A stretch of DNA of 64,000 bases from Elysia chlorotica (GCA_003991915.1 RQTK01000487.1:303123-367122), one strand, 5' to 3'; shown: positions 25,491-45,475, counted from the first letter of the stretch. The notes: generated by a model from the sequence alone, not told the origin. Program-made: numbers and translations.

Positions 25491-26149
25491 CGATTAAAAT
25501 TATTTTAATTATCATTCCTAGAACTAAAAAAAAAACAAATAACTTAATTAAAACAAGAAATCGACCAATTCATTCAAAATTATTGTTTTTTTTTTCAATG
25601 ATAAAGGCCTCTAGCTCAAACTTAAATAAGCTACTTATGCCTGATTCACCCTGGCTGCCACACAATTACTGGCAAAATAAATTTTCAGTAGTAATACATG
25701 TAGTTTAATAGCATAGCCTTACCATTCGTGTTGCGGTGCACAGTGCAAACTACAATGTAGGCCTGCCTTGATCAACATGCAACAACTGAACGAGTGAACG
25801 TCCCAACGGTAAGGACGAGTCCAGTATATCTAAAGAAAGGTTAGATTCGCCGACTGATAAACGGTCTCAGTGACATCATGGCTGTAATAAATGTTTGCTA
25901 GCAGGCAAGGTGACTTTCATTTTGGCGTCTATATGTTTTTAATCGATGGTGAAGATCTATTGTCCAACATAACAAAGCCAAGGCTACATCACGGGACAGC
26001 GATTTGGGGAACTTTTTGTATTGAATATAGTAACATTACATAGATGGCTGCGCATTTTAATTTATAATGATTTTGTTCTTCCTTTTTGTATTCTGGTTAC
26101 AACGTCTTAGAGACACGCATGTTTTCACTGATATAACCCCTACCACCAC

Positions 26150-26151
26150 CA

Positions 26152-26220
<69 letters not shown>

Positions 26221-26222
26221 AT
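26150..26222 (+). repeat. (TAC)n microsatellite
   Basis: Pure TAC triplets ending just before the SINE at 26254. Confidence 0.95.
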
Positions 26223-26253
26223 ACCACTACTACATTGTACTATTACTACTACT

Positions 26254-26500
26254 GGGGGGCGCGGTGGTCCTGGGGTAGAACATCGGCTTCCGACGCAAAA
26301 GGTCCAATTTCGAGCCCTGGCGATTGCGCTCCTTACTGGTTGGGTCATTGTCAGTATAATGTGACCGGCTGAGACATGAGCCATGGCATCCCCGCCCTGT
26401 CTCGTGTGTGGCAGCTCATAAAATTGTCAGACTTTTGTCTTGGGCCCGTCTACAATATAGCCTATATAGTGCTGAAGTTAGGCCTTAAACCAACTCAACA
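26254..26500 (+). mobile_element. tRNA-derived SINE, most complete copy
   Basis: Starts with a tRNA-like head: A-box-like GGTGGTCCTGGGGTAGAA, B-box-like GGTCCAATTTCGAGCC at 26301-26316. A conserved core follows (GGCTGAGACATGAG, GTCTCGTGTGTGGC, TTGTCAGAC-TTGTCTTGGG), then a tail CAATATAGCC-ACCAACTCAAC. It is embedded between two (TAC)n arrays. Confidence 0.75.
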
Positions 26501-26504
26501 ACAA

Positions 26505-26505
26505 A

Positions 26506-26559
<54 letters not shown>

Positions 26560-26680
26560 AACTACTACTATTGTACTACTACTACTACTACAACTACTAC
26601 TACTGTACTACTACTACTACAGTACTAGTATTACTGATGTCGCTGCTGCTGTTACTACTACTACTACTACTACTACTACT
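26505..26680 (+). repeat. (TAC)n microsatellite, interrupted
   Basis: TAC triplets with TTG and GTAC breaks, directly after the SINE tail. Confidence 0.93.
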
Positions 26681-26687
26681 GGAGGCG

Positions 26688-26760
26688 AACTGTCTCAAGT
26701 GGTAGAGAGTAGGTCTTTTAATCTGGAGGTTTGCGGTTCGAATGAATTAGCTGATTTATT
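26688..26760 (+). mobile_element. tRNA-like SINE head
   Basis: A-box-like CTCAAGTGGTAGAGAGTAGG and B box GCGGTTCGAATG at 26731-26742. Confidence 0.45.
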
Positions 26761-26974
26761 TGTCCATTTCGTCCAACTACTAATCTGCTTTTGTTATTGT
26801 CCACCCTTCATATTAATGTGTGGTAATGTGGGATATGCAAGATATGATTTTCAGTTTTGTCCTTTCGTTGTTTTTCAAGTTTTGTGCCAGGGCTGTTGGT
26901 ATTCTCTTAAGTATTTGCCATTGTGGTCTACATGCTCCTCCCTTTCTCCGTTTCACATCTTCAACAGAGCTGCG

Positions 26975-27120
26975 CCTGTCAATGTTGACAGCTTTAGTTT
27001 TTTTTTTACATGCAGTAGCAGTCCTGTCTTTTCACTGTGCTCTTTAACTGTTTGGACCAGTTTGTCAAATTCTCCATGGATTGTAAAGAGCAGCGCAGAT
27101 GTGTTATCATTCTGAGGTTG
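26975..27120 (-). mobile_element. RTE-like reverse transcriptase relic
   Basis: Minus-strand translation reads ALLFTIHGEFDKLVQTVKEH then SEKTGLLLHVKKK, matching the segment after the ADDT motif in RTE reverse transcriptases; the DD itself is degraded. The plus-strand ORF at 26699-27115 is its shadow. Confidence 0.55.
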
Positions 27121-27914
27121 TGACAGGCTCAAAATTAAAGAAAAGGGCTGTGCTATTCGAAGTCACTGAGAGAACATTATAATTTTAAATGTGTAATACG
27201 AATAAGATTCCGTTACCATATAGGTCACATATTTTCATTCAAGACCACCAATATTGTTCAGCTTGTAATTTACTTTTCCAAAAATTTTTGAAAAATTATT
27301 GATGGAGACACTGACAGTCACTTGTGCGGTTTGATTTTCAGATTGGGTCACAATCTCAGCTTAACATTAAAAGTTATGGTTGTAATTTAATTATTTATTA
27401 TTATTGCAATTGGTTAGATCTCCTGAAATGGCCTGCAAATATCAAACTTAATAACATTAGAAATGAACTATTAGATCTATATGTTTAAAAAAAAAATTGT
27501 TTACTTTAAGTGGCGAGTATGCTTGTCCATGGTCCAGAATGTGTTAGGTCAGTCTTAATTTGAGGAAAACTGGAAACATGTACATGTATATCATTGATAC
27601 CAAAGATCAGATCAAGTAACTATTTAGATGTTTGCTGATTCTGAACAGACGCTTTGTATTTTTTTTTCATTTGTGGTTCAATATTTCAATCTATCATTGG
27701 TTCTCTGAATTAATTTAAGAAATTTTTGAAAGATTTAAGAAAAATTTGTCTTGAAAATCATTTCCTAGGTTTGAAGAAGGATACAAGATATAATTAATTG
27801 TTATATGCAGCTGCAATTGTGTATACATTTCAAAAAACAAAAACAACAACAAAAACAGCAGAAAAACTGAACTCAAACACTTGCATAAAGAGTTTATACA
27901 TAAATAATTTATTT

Positions 27915-28965
27915 CTAATCACTGTCATCATCTGAATCATCACTGTCACTATCTGATTTATCCGCATCCTTTTCGCCTGTCTCAACCAATCCGGAAAAGA
28001 AATCGTCTTTCTTGGCTTTGCTGAATTTCATGAGCTTCTTTCCTTTCTTGCTGCCTTTTTTACTGGTGTCTACTTTCTGACGTTTGAGCTCCTCAATGTT
28101 CCAGAACTTGACGTGCTGATCGTGGGAGCAGGTCGCGATACACGTCCCGTCTGCTGTTTTACTCATCGCCTCCACAGGGAAGTCCTCCATGTGTTGGCCA
28201 ACCACACCCAGCACTCTGTTTGGTAATATATGCACAGCTCTGGAGAAGGAACAGATATTTACATTAGTAAAGGTAAAGGTTGGTTTCTTATACTTTTCAT
28301 ATTGTATGATTTAAGGCCTATTCCTTATGTGCACACTATTTTGGGGGATTTTTATAAATTTGATAAGCCAAAAGCTTTAGTATTTATTTTTTTTAAATGG
28401 AAGGTGTGTAGATTGATACAAAAAGGTGCTAGCACAAGAGCGTATAAACCTGCACCAAATGTTTGCGGGGTGATGGGAAAAAGTTAATTTTCGATGTTAA
28501 GAAATAGGCTACATAAGAGGCAACCACTATAAATTACACACTAGTCGCATTTTGGAGTTATTAATAGTGTTTAAAGAAGCAATTAAAAGGTTGAAAAATG
28601 TTCTAGAACCAGAGACATTTCTTTTTATTTGAATATGAAAAGGATAAATATAGCGTAATGCCTCTATCTATAGGGGGCTATAGCTCTAAACTTATATCTG
28701 CGACTTGTCTTCTTGAGGGCCTAAAAGACGCTATTCTAAGATACAGGTTAGCTTTCACCAAGTAGAAAATATGCTGAATTGGTTAGGTATGGAAAATAGT
28801 TAGAATTTGGAATTATAAACAAACTCTTTAACTTGATATTGTCTCTGGTGTGACATCCTTTAAACCAGACAAGCAAGCTAAGGGTCATTTAAATGGAAAC
28901 TGGTTAAGCAAAGTAGAGATTGTATTAGATAATCCTTCAACAAGTGCACAGAGACAGAGACAGAG

Positions 28966-29005
<40 letters not shown>

Positions 29006-32000
29006 AGAAGAGAGAGTATAGATACATATATGAACCACTAAATTTAAAAATTAAAACAATAAGACAAAATGTCATTGAATGTCTTTTAAAAACTGTTTTT
29101 AGAGCATTGTACGTAAAACATAAGTGTAATGGAAAAAAAAATGTAGTTGCTAGAATTGTGAGATAAAAAAAACAACCATGCTGCTCTAACAGCGACCACT
29201 TCATAATTATACTGGCGACGTTTCAAAGCCTCCTCACCTGATAAAACCATCATCCGTCCCTATAGCAGCAACATATTCTGTTACTGGCATGATACAGTTG
29301 ATCTGGGCCTCTCCACATGGAAATCTGTCGCTGATGTTTCCCCACTCGCCCCAGTTGAAGAAGTTCAGAGTGCCCTCCCCTGTGCCACATATCAACTTTT
29401 GTCCTTGCTGAGGAACCAGAGTAAACACTTTATTTCAACTAAATAATAGAAATAAAATCATAAATCTTGAATTTAACATAGGTGTATACACAGAATGTCA
29501 CCTTAGTTAATCACCAGGGGACACAAAAATGGAAACATCTACTTGTGTACAAAATCAAATTACGTTCTGTTATCAAATTCCTTTTAAGCTCCATGCAAAA
29601 AAAAGAGGAAAAAAAATATACCCACTTCAGTGAAAATTGACTTAAGAGGCATCAATGTAAGCAGTTTCTTCTGTACTACTACTATCATGATATGAAATAA
29701 TAATACTTGGAAAAATAAATGAAGTCCTGAAAGGTTTAGTTATCTACTCACTTATTAATTGTGCAAAAGCTAACCAATATTGGACAAGTTTATCAAACAA
29801 CTCATACAATAGTCAATCCAAACAATCTTACATGAAACGCTTGCACTTGCACTTCTCTACCCATAACTTTTTTTTACCTTCATCGTTGCTAAGCAGAGCA
29901 TTTCAGAATCAAATAATTCTGATTGCAATTCCATCCTTTTCCTTCGAATGTTGAAAGCTGTCAAAGTTCCTTCACCACTGAAATTGGATGAAAGAAAATA
30001 AGGAGACTTATGAAATCTAGTTGTAGGATAAATATAAACAAATATAAATCACACACTCTACAAACATTTGGACGGTGGTTAATCAAATAAAAGTTGATGT
30101 GAAAACAGTGTTGTTTGTGGCAAGCAGGCCAATACTAACCAATATAATTATCAAACTTACTTACTTACTGCCCTTTTTGCCGTTGGCTATCAAAACAACC
30201 AAAAAAATCAGAAAAAAAAAGAAGATAATATTATGATCAAAACCAACTCTATGCCTGTGAGTCCTAGTTAACCAGATGCATCACTTTCGTTGCAATCTCT
30301 GTCATCAAGGACAGATAACAAAGAACAGGATCAATTTGACCTCTTGTATGAAAATCTTATTTCAGGCATTCCCTTGAATGCCATAATATAAAGCCCTTTC
30401 GATTCTTTCGATTTTAAGATCTTTTGCTTTTCAATGGGTAGTCCTTTTTAGCTACAGACCTACACTAGATATTTAAAATCAAAGCTTTATGTAACTGATA
30501 TGTTGATTTAGACCAACTTCAATGGTGATAAAAAAAATTGATTGGCTAAATACAACCCAATTGAACATTCTTGTTCTGCCCAGGGCATTTAAAAAAAGAA
30601 ATCATAAAATATTTGGTAAAGAACTGCTACCAATGTTTAGAGTGCTCATATTGCTAAGGACAATTACACTTGTCCAATAAATTTTTATCAAAACTTAAAC
30701 TCAGAATTTTACTGCTTTTTCCAAAATCATGTAGATATCCTGTTGTTTTATACCTTATTGTAATTCTTTCTTTGTGTAATTGAAATCTAACAATTAAGAT
30801 GAAGCAACTGTAAAAAAGTAAATTAAAAAGCAAAAAAATTACACTGAAAGACAGGGTGACATACCTCGCTGCAATTATTATCTTTTTGTTGTCATCAACA
30901 ACCATATCACTGATGAAGTCTTCGCATTCTTTCATCTCCACTGTGGCTTCTTTCGTTCTCATATCCCAAACCTATCAGAGTCACATTATTACAGTATCAG
31001 TTTACAAATCATCCTTCAGCCTAGTAGAAAACAAAATTTTAGGTAAAATTATTCAGTTGATGATCAATTAACTTTTAAACTAAAGTAGACTTGTTTTTAA
31101 ATTCAACCTAAAAGAATATTATTGATATAAGAATAAATTATAGTCTTAAGGGTGAACTATTAAAATACAGCATTGAAATAATATAAATGAATTCAAGGGG
31201 TAAACATGTTAATGTACAAACCTTGAGAACGCCATCATCATCCCCTGTGGCTACAAAATTTGCACCAGTAACGACCATACTGTAGATTGACGATCTGAAA
31301 TAAAAAAACAAAACAAAACAAAACACAAGCGCTTATTTACAAAATTAATGTTCAAGCTTTTGATAGAGTTCAGCCATAGAGGTTAAAATAAAATTTGCTT
31401 CAATGTATAGTAAAACTCAGAAACGACTAGATTTTGTTTTTGTTTTTCTTCAAACCTCTCGATATAGCAAGGTTCTTGTTATATTATGGTTATACCTCTA
31501 TTTTAAGTAACTACAGTTTGTAGGTATCTTACGTAAGTTGAGAGGCTTTAGACCTGTATCTATATTTTAACCTATAGATTTTACATTAGTTATAATATGT
31601 CAGGTGTTTTTTTCTCTTTTCTGTTTACTATTTTCCAGGATTGTGAGATGCACCGACTTAATTAAATTTATGAGTTTTGTCACAAGGTGATGCAAGGGGA
31701 TAAAACATTTAACCGCATCATTATGTAGACCTACATAGCCAGATTTGTATAATATATACACTATTAAGGATGGGATTGGCTGTTTGACTGCATAGAGGTC
31801 AACATTGATGCTCGTACAATTAACTGTCTTTAAGACATTATCGGCACAATATAGCTGTTACCGTGCTGATGTGCCGAAAAAACAAACTTTTCCACTCATT
31901 TGACTGCATAGCATTTGATAATTTAAAAAAAAGCTTTCTGAATGTAGGTGTTTATCTTAGTTCGTAGAATACAAGGTTTGTTGGAACCATGCCTGCTTCA

Positions 32001-34300
32001 GTGCTGCCAATACAGTACCGCCCTCTAACATTAAATAGTATTGAGACAATCTCACTGCCCAGCCCCCCCGCCTACAACTTTCTCTTTGCCTCATACACAC
32101 ACACATACCATGTTTCAAAATAGCGGCTTTATCCCTTTGATCTATCGTCATGCTTGCAGTCGGCTACCCGTCCTCTCTTCCCCCCTTCCCTTACTGCTCG
32201 TCATTTTTCACTCCATGACCCACACCTTTTATTGAAAACAATACCACATTGATGTCAATTATTGCTTTAAGGAGAAACGTTATTCTATAGGGACGAGCTG
32301 ACAGATTGTTGGTGGTCTTATTTTAAACTAGACTTAGTGTCTGGTATGCAACTGTTATTTCATTTTTTTCTCCAAAAAAACCCCAAAACTTTTTCACTTT
32401 TTATCTATATATTTTCACTAGTATAATATACTTACTCATGGGCATTCCTTATTCTTTTCTTTAGCTTCCCTGTCTCCACATCAAAGCAGAGGAGAGATTT
32501 GTCTTTTGACACACTGTATAGTCGCCGTCCATTTTCAGAAAACCTTAACGCTCTGCAGGCCTTCTTGTGATGGGGGAATTTCCTCAGCTCTTGGTTAGAG
32601 CCTGACGCATCAAAAGACGACCTATGAATGGTGAAAACCAAAATCAAAACAACAAAATTATTTTATTTTATCTCAGATAGTATAAGGCCTACTGATCATT
32701 TTCATTGCACGAACACCGAAAAAGCAAAGTTTTCCATGAAGGCAATGTTTTAAGGTTATGTGAATGAAGCACTTTAAAGAGTGCATGCCAATGCAATGGT
32801 TGGGTTAAATTCCCTCCAAATATCAACCTCTTGTATTTACAACAACAATGATATGATTTCTTTTTGTCCATCAACATCTTGGCCTTTGACAAATAATTTC
32901 TAGGGAGAGAGAAATGGTGATAATATTATCGTATCATTAAAAAAGGGAATACGTTCACAATAGTTTTAAGAAATTGATAACTTACAAAACAATATCTCCA
33001 GAGATGAGACCGGATGCAAGGATATTTTCAGTCGGGTGGCACTGCAGGGTTGTAACGGTATCGTCATGATCAATGTCAGTTGGAGCATCAGGAACCTAAA
33101 AAAACACATTTTCTGATACATGACCAATCTGGGTTTGCATTTGCTTTATAAATTTTATCCAGCAATATTATCCTAGACTGACATATATTAGAAAATTTCA
33201 AGGTATTTAAATACTGTCTTTTCATAACTTTGTAATGAGCCCATATATTATAATGATGACTGCCTCCCTCACTACATCAGGGAGCAACTTGTGCGAGCGG
33301 TACAGTGCTGGTAGACTCTCAATTGGGAAGTCTGCAAAGTCGAAACCCACCTGGGTTCTTTTCAATGATCCACAACACTAGATCTAATTTTGACTTAGAT
33401 ATGAATATATCACAGCTTTTGATTATAGCGTCAGTGGACTCTATCAAAATAGTGTAAATGTTACTATTATTACAGATTATATATTTATACTGTCATAGTT
33501 TTGTCTGAGTCTATGCACAATAGTATGCCTAGTGCTTAGACTGCTACAAATTGTGCTATATGCACTACATATATTATGTGTTTGCTTTTTAACATTGGGC
33601 ATAAATGCTGTTTATGTCAAAATCATATTAATCAACGTAGTTAATAGTCTTACTTTACACCTAGGAAACATTATATAATAAAATTGGGAGAGCTTAGCTT
33701 GATTTGACGATGACCTAAAAATTTTGAACAAAAAAGTTTAGCCTAAACATATCTGGATCTAGTGTGCTGAGAAAAATTTTTGACAATGATACTAAATACA
33801 GTGCGCATATCAAAATTTGAACAAAACCTGTTATGTAGTTCGATAAAGAGGCACAAATTTGTGTAACACTCAATCATGGCTTTGGGGCCAGTCTTGGTCT
33901 CACAGTGTATTGGTACTTAAAAACAAAATTGAGCCTAAATGGCATCAACTGAAATATCAATTTATTATATTTTAAAAGGTTAGATTTATAAAAGTGATAG
34001 TGTATCTTCAAAAGTCATTGTTGAGTCTAAATACACTTCCTAAACAAGACATAGGTCTATCTAGATTCTAGATCTAGATGGACTGCTTATAAATAGATCT
34101 ACATAATCTAGCTGTCGATCAAGACTAGATCTATACATCTAGGTATAACTAGAATTATGAAAATGTATCAGATCTAAAGAAACCACAAGAGTAACCTTCC
34201 GGGTCTGGTATTTTTAAGCATCTTTAATAATGAATTTTAATTACACCTCTGCCAAAATAGGCACAATGTAACTTACATGCGAAACACAGGGAGTCGCCAT
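27915..34300 (-). CDS. WDR55: WDR55: WD repeat protein 55, eight coding exons
   Basis: Coding exons, in transcript order, are 34300-34277, 33095-32986, 32621-32436, 31294-31222, 30971-30865, 29977-29878, 29407-29238 and 28239-27915. All introns are GT-AG and phases agree throughout, giving 1095 nt and 364 residues (I recall human WDR55 as about 383). The product is a WD40 beta-propeller; in vertebrates it is a nucleolar protein needed for rRNA processing. Family landmarks seen: KACRALRFSENGRRLYSVSK (exon 3), NFVATGDDDGVLKVWD (exons 4-5), GEGTLTAFNIRRKRMEL (exon 6), GEGTLNFFNWGEWGNISDRF (exon 7), then LPNRVLGVVGQH and SHDQHVKFWNIEEL (exon 8). The C-terminus has a lysine-rich stretch suited to nucleolar targeting, a KKDDFFSGL motif resembling human DDFFAGL, and an acidic serine/aspartate tail. 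An AATAAA lies at 27913-27908, directly after the stop. Start codon ATGGCG is followed at once by a short 24-nt exon. Confidence 0.93.
28304..28490 (+). repeat. Dispersed repeat of about 170 bp, copy 2 (WDR55 last intron)
   Basis: Same ordered blocks as copy 1, about 75-80% alike by eye, same orientation. Confidence 0.75.
28965..29010 (+). repeat. (GA)n microsatellite in WDR55 last intron
   Basis: ACAGAGACAGAGAC grading to pure GA. Confidence 0.93.
31735..31895 (+). mobile_element. LINE-tail or tail-sharing SINE remnant in WDR55 intron 3
   Basis: GACATTATCGGCACAATATA and GTGCTGATGTGCCG followed by AAACAAACT resemble the LINE 3' end at 22428-22490. Head not identified. Confidence 0.4.
33290..33375 (+). 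mobile_element. Degraded SINE head in WDR55 intron 1
   Basis: GCGAGCGGTACAGTGCTGGT and GCAAAGTCGAAACCCACC keep A- and B-box-like spacing. Confidence 0.4.
34048..34165. other. AGATCT-rich cluster in WDR55 intron 1
   Basis: Overlapping TCTAGATCTAGAT palindromes, starting about 110 bp from the first exon. Confidence 0.7.
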
Positions 34301-35099
34301 GATGAATAGAGTTTGTGTTTTTCTCTCCCAAAAGAACTACACTTTTAAGCCGGTGATAACTTTATGTTTAGCGTCGTTTCAATTTTAGATCTACGACAGG
34401 ATAGCTTTGGGATCAGATAATATTTTCAACAATAAGAAAAAATATCATTATTTATATATCCATGTCTATCGTTTAGGTCTAGAAATATATAATTGTATAT
34501 AAGTTTAGCAAAAGTCTACTTTTAACTTCAAAGAGAAGACCTAATGATTACCAAAAGACAGTGTAAAACTTCCTCGGGCTGAAAGACGAAGTAAATACAA
34601 CGTCTGTACAAATGTTTAATGAAATACGTTGACGTTAATTGAATAAATAAGAAAATTTTATTATCTAAAAAGTGGCACAAAATAAATCCACTAAACATTA
34701 AACTAGTGCATGCACTGGTGTGGTCTTGAAATAAACCGACTCGGTGTGTGATTATCACATAATTGCACGGCCTTGAAATTTGCGCTTCCTGGTTCATACC
34801 GTCACTAACATAATACAATAATCTATTACAAAGATGTTTCCCTTTTTAATGAACGCTGTATGGTTCACGAAATAGCTCGTAACTTGTTACCGTTATGGGT
34901 GTAAAGGGTCAATAAAGTGGGTTGAAAAAATTCAATTTTAAATTATGCATATCTCGATTTCAAATAAATCTTGGCTTTATACCCTTCTGCTTGAATGTGA
35001 GCGTATGTGTTTCCGTTTATTTGTTGGCATATCGATTTATTGTACAATATCAACAGAAGAAAACTGAAATAATTGGTGCGATCGAAACGCCATGATTCG

Positions 35100-35200
35100 C
35101 TGTGTATACTGGAAGTTAGAGCAGAGGGGTCGAGAGGCAGAGTAAGAGTAAGACCAAGAAGAAACCTGGTTAGATGACATAAAGGACTGCTTTCACAGTG
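35100..35200 (+). mobile_element. Possible LINE C-terminal vestige between WDR55 and PGAP2
   Basis: Two frames together read RGRVRVRPR and ETWLDDIKDC, resembling the arginine-rich, TWLDDIK-type tail of LINE or endonuclease/RT proteins. Too short and frameshifted to class. Confidence 0.3.
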
Positions 35201-36226
35201 TAAAAGTCTAAAACAAAAGCCCAAACCAGGAAGGCCATTTCACATGGACCTCCTCAGAGATGTCTTCAGATGAATGACTGAATACCGTACCACAAAAAAA
35301 AACATACAATAAGAATGAGTGAGTGTTCATTGTTCAAAACGTTTTCATTTAGCTCTTTTTGTGAACAAAAGGAGAGAAAAATCATGTTAAATGTGCCTGC
35401 CAATTACATCGAAACAAAAATGTTCTTAATTTTGCTCAAAAGTAGCCACATGCTTGTGTGTTTGTGTGTGTGTGTGTTTCTGTGTGTGCTACTTCTCTTT
35501 CCTCCCATCTCATCTAATTTTCCTGAACGATGCGCTCCGATTTACCCACGAGGCTTCCCTGCATTGTCTCAAAGAAATTGTATCAATGTATATTTATGTA
35601 TCTATCACATTCCTGTTTTTTTTTTTATTATTATTATTCGTGTGATCGCCTTTAATCTTTTTTTTTTTTTAGGATGTAGGCAGAGGAGGGAAACGATTGA
35701 TAATAGTTACCGTAGTTTGCTGTGAAATTAGGATATCTATATGCAAGTACTGAGCTTATAATAATAATAGTTTTACGTACTTCGGTATCTTTTTTGTCTA
35801 TGTTAAGGAATTAATTGTCAAAATACACACTCTAATTTTCATTTCCTAGGTGTGAGTTTTAACATTTACTCACGCAAAAAAAAAATTCGCAAAACTGTGT
35901 ATGGAAAAACATAACGCCCTTTGGATCATACCAATCACCGTAGAAATATTTTTTTCCGGTAGGCCGACTGTAAAAGCACAGTTGATCTATTACGTTGACG
36001 TTACCAAAATAATCAAAGGCAGACGGGAACCGGGATCATCTGGAGTGTGGAGACTTGAAAGACTGGAATCTGAGAGGTCATATGGACTCTCAGACTGGAA
36101 TCCATCATTCATAACACACGGCGTTGCACGGGTGACTGTGTAGATTTATAATCTAGGTTCTTTAGTCTTTAGTATTCTTTTCATCCATTTGGTTCAAGGT
36201 GGTTCAAAACAAGTACCGGTAATTGA

Positions 36227-36470
36227 AATGTAGATCTAGATCTATCACGTTTGGATCTAGAATCTAGATTTCTAGACAATGTTCACATGTTCAGAAAAAA
36301 AATATCTTTCATTTACCGCTATCCGCCACACCCTCAGTATTTTGACTTTCTAGGCCTAAAGGGCTAGAAGATCTAGATCTAGATCTAGAAGTGGTGTACA
36401 CACACTCATTATACTGTCATTGCTTCAGATCTCCAATTTAGATTCTAAATAGATCTAGATCTAAGTATCG
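36227..36470. other. AGATCT-rich cluster upstream of PGAP2
   Basis: Several AGATCTAGATCTAGATCT runs, ending about 290 bp before the PGAP2 start codon. Confidence 0.7.
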
Positions 36471-36755
36471 TTGATGGGCATGGCTGTTTAGGATCTATAT
36501 TGGTTTTAAATGAACATGATACATACATAACTAGAACATTTAATCAACCCATACTCCCTTTTCAACCGCAGGATCAAGGTATTCCTGTACACTCATCTAG
36601 AGCTGAAAAGAATTCATAGCCTGGTCTGGATTATCTCCATCTAGGGCTTGAATTTGGATCTTTAAAGAAGTTGCAGATCTGGATTGAGACTTGATTCTTA
36701 AATTTCACTGGCTTGAAACTTATTTTGCCTGTTTCAAAAGACTGTTTTACTAGCG

Positions 36756-42626
<5,871 letters not shown>

Positions 42627-45377
42627 TGGTACTCATGGTGAATAATGTGATTGAGCCTTGTCATTAGTTTAAATATGTGTGTATTCTCCTTCCCTCCACC
42701 TCTTCTCCCTCCTCATTCTCTTGTAACTGATCAAGTGCTGTAACAAGTCGATCAAATCGCACTGATTTTTTAACACTAACAGACATTTTGTAAAGATGGT
42801 ACATTCTCATCGTCAATTATATAGCTATATACCAGTGCAAAATGGAATGGCTTATTATCATTTAGGTTTGACTCAATAGGTATTGATTCTAAATGTACAT
42901 TGGATTTTCTTTTTCACTGAAGGTAAAGGACATTCCACTTTTTTTTCTGGAGATGATCTGCATATCCTTATGGACACTATTTGTTTCTGGTGTTCAAATT
43001 TCCCCCTTAATCTTTTTTTTTTTAACCTCCATTCATCTTTGTATAATATAGTGTGCATCTGAAATTTTGAAAAGCGTATATTTTAAACAATTAGGAATTC
43101 AGCAATGTAGAGACATAACAAAAAGAAAAGTAAAAATTGGTACACTATAAATGCAACATCCTTTGTACAATTTGACTCTATTTAGATTGACTGGTAAATC
43201 ATATTTTGTAACTTTTTTGTTTTGAACTCAATTGAGCCACATGGCGAGCATGCAAGCAGAGAGTGTACTTGTTTTAAACAAAAGATATAGGGCTGAAGTT
43301 TTCATATCGGCAAAGATTTTTTTTCCTACCTTAATTAGTTCAAAAGATATGAATTTTGGAAAGCCCCTAAAAAATAATAGTTCGATTCCATGAGCATTGC
43401 TGACAAAAGCACTGCGACTTTGTTCACTTAGACTTTAAGACTTTAAATCCAAGTCATGTTGGTTATCAGGACTGTTGTTTATTAAACTGCAAAACATTGA
43501 ACATTTTCAGAAATGTTAGTTGATGGTTGTGCTGCCTATTAAGCCCCAAGATATTGAGCCAAGTCCTTTCTTCAAACAAAACTTTGCCTTTGCAGCTATT
43601 GCAAACTTGTTTTTCTTATTATAATGGAATTATTTCATAGTCTTTGGGACATACTTGCCCCTGAAGTATAATCTGATCTCAATGTCAGAGGCTTGAACAA
43701 ATAATGATCACACTCATTCTTTTGGTATTCTATTCTCATGCTTGTTTGTGTGCCTATGACTTTTTACAAATATTTATGTCAACTTGATCTTTTTATGGAT
43801 TTATACAATACTTTCTATTGGGTTTTTTATCAGTATGTATACAAATTAATATTCATTGGCTATAGTTTTTCAAAGTGCCAAACCCAATATTTCAGCCTTT
43901 GAATGTAGTCTTTGAGCTTAATCAGAAAATGTATTGAGGGTGTTCAAAATTGAATAATCGGTTTATGCAAGTTCATGAATAAGGTAGCAGTGTTTAGATA
44001 TAATTGTAGCCACAATGACATGACTCTTTTCTGAGCAAAGAACGTCAACTTGAAGTGTATTTCTTACTTTTGTTTTTTTTCAGCGTTTTAAAGCAATGAC
44101 AACTTTACACTTAATAGAAAAACATTATACTTTAAAAACATGTTTATAAGCTGCACGTTCAAAGTTAAATGCTACTAGGAGAAAGTGGTGTATTTGATGC
44201 TAATTGTGTAATATATTAGAACATTTTTTTGTGTCCCATGAATTGGATTTTTTCGGGGGTTTTTTTATGTGAACACTATACAAAATTCCATTCTTGAAAG
44301 TTAATTTATACCAGAAGTTTCTTTATCTTTTTTTATTGGTTTTGTTTCTGTAAACATTTTAAAAATTCGTTTTCCTTTTTTTTGTTTCCTTCCTCACATT
44401 CACCATTCCTTATCATTTTTTCTGCTCAATTTAAAGTGTTTGGGAGTGCAGTGTTAAATAGAATTTTAAGATACTTTCATGGTGTTTTTTGTTTTTGTTT
44501 TTGTTGCTGTTTTTTTTTTTCTAGATAGAGGCTGGCCAAGGGAATTCTTATTTTTTCTTATAGCAGTATTAGAGGTCATTGTTCTTAACATGATTGTTTA
44601 CATCTCATGTGACATAGTTTTTATTTTATGACTAATTGTTACATTTTAGACATAGTGATAATTCATATGTTACATATCATCACTATGTAAAATTATATTT
44701 TTAGTAAAGAAAAGTGGAACTGTACATTTTAATCAATGTATTTTACCTCTACTTAAATTTTTTATTGTCTCAATATTTTTTGTCAACTTAGGGTAAATTT
44801 CAAATTTACAGACAGCGTGTTTAATTCTGATGTATGCGCCTATGATTATCAGTTAAAAGTCACTAGAAAAGGTTATTGAGACGAAGCCCTTATAAAACCT
44901 TTCTCCCAGCTTTAGAGTGTATGGCTTTTAGTCCTCTGCCAGGTCACTTTGGGTTTCTGTTTTGTTTTGTTTTTCTTTTTTTCCGCAGGGGTGGGAAGGA
45001 GGGATGTCAGTATAGTGCAATCAAACATAGGCCTACATAATTTTGTTTTCCCTCTTTCTTTCTATTATAAAAAAAAATTATTTTACCTTGTGAATTTTTT
45101 ATCTGTGGGTTCCAATTATATTATTCTGGTTCAATAAAACATGTTTCGTGGAAAGCAGCTCTACCACCACTATAAATGTTCTGCTTGGAGGTTGATAAGG
45201 CAATGCTGGAGCACCATACATTTAAACATTTTCACAAGAACTTTTAATCATTTTTTTTTCTTTGTTCAAGAACAAATTATCATTTTTTCAATGCATACTA
45301 CAGCTACTTTGGAAACTTTTTTTTTTTTCAAAGGAGATATGAACCAGATTTTGCTACAGGCTGGAGGTTGTAATTAT

Positions 45378-45475
45378 TATGTGACGAGCTGAGACAGGAG
45401 TCCCGGTATCTCCACTCCATTTCTTTGTGGCACCACATAAATTGTCTTGGAACCGTCCATTATATAATATTCTTT
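45378..45475 (+). mobile_element. SINE core fragment in the PGAP2 3' flank
   Basis: GTGACGAGCTGAGACAGGAG, TTTGTGGCACCACATAAATT and TGTCTTGGAACCGTCC match the family core. Confidence 0.55.

Larger units (their letters stand above)
24863..27900. other. Intergenic between fucosidase and WDR55
   Basis: SINEs, TAC arrays and the RTE relic occupy 25.2-27.1 kb. 27.1-27.9 kb is AT-rich with nothing recognised; it probably includes WDR55 3' UTR. Confidence 0.5.
34301..36755. other. Head-to-head intergenic region of WDR55 and PGAP2
   Basis: 2.4 kb containing both 5' flanks, a LINE vestige, a GT tract at 35455-35488 and the AGATCT cluster. No TATA box is evident for either gene. Confidence 0.5.

Noticed and set aside
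35901..36143. ORF of 80 codons upstream of PGAP2
   Set aside because: No recognised domain, and no splice link to PGAP2 exon 1 could be supported.
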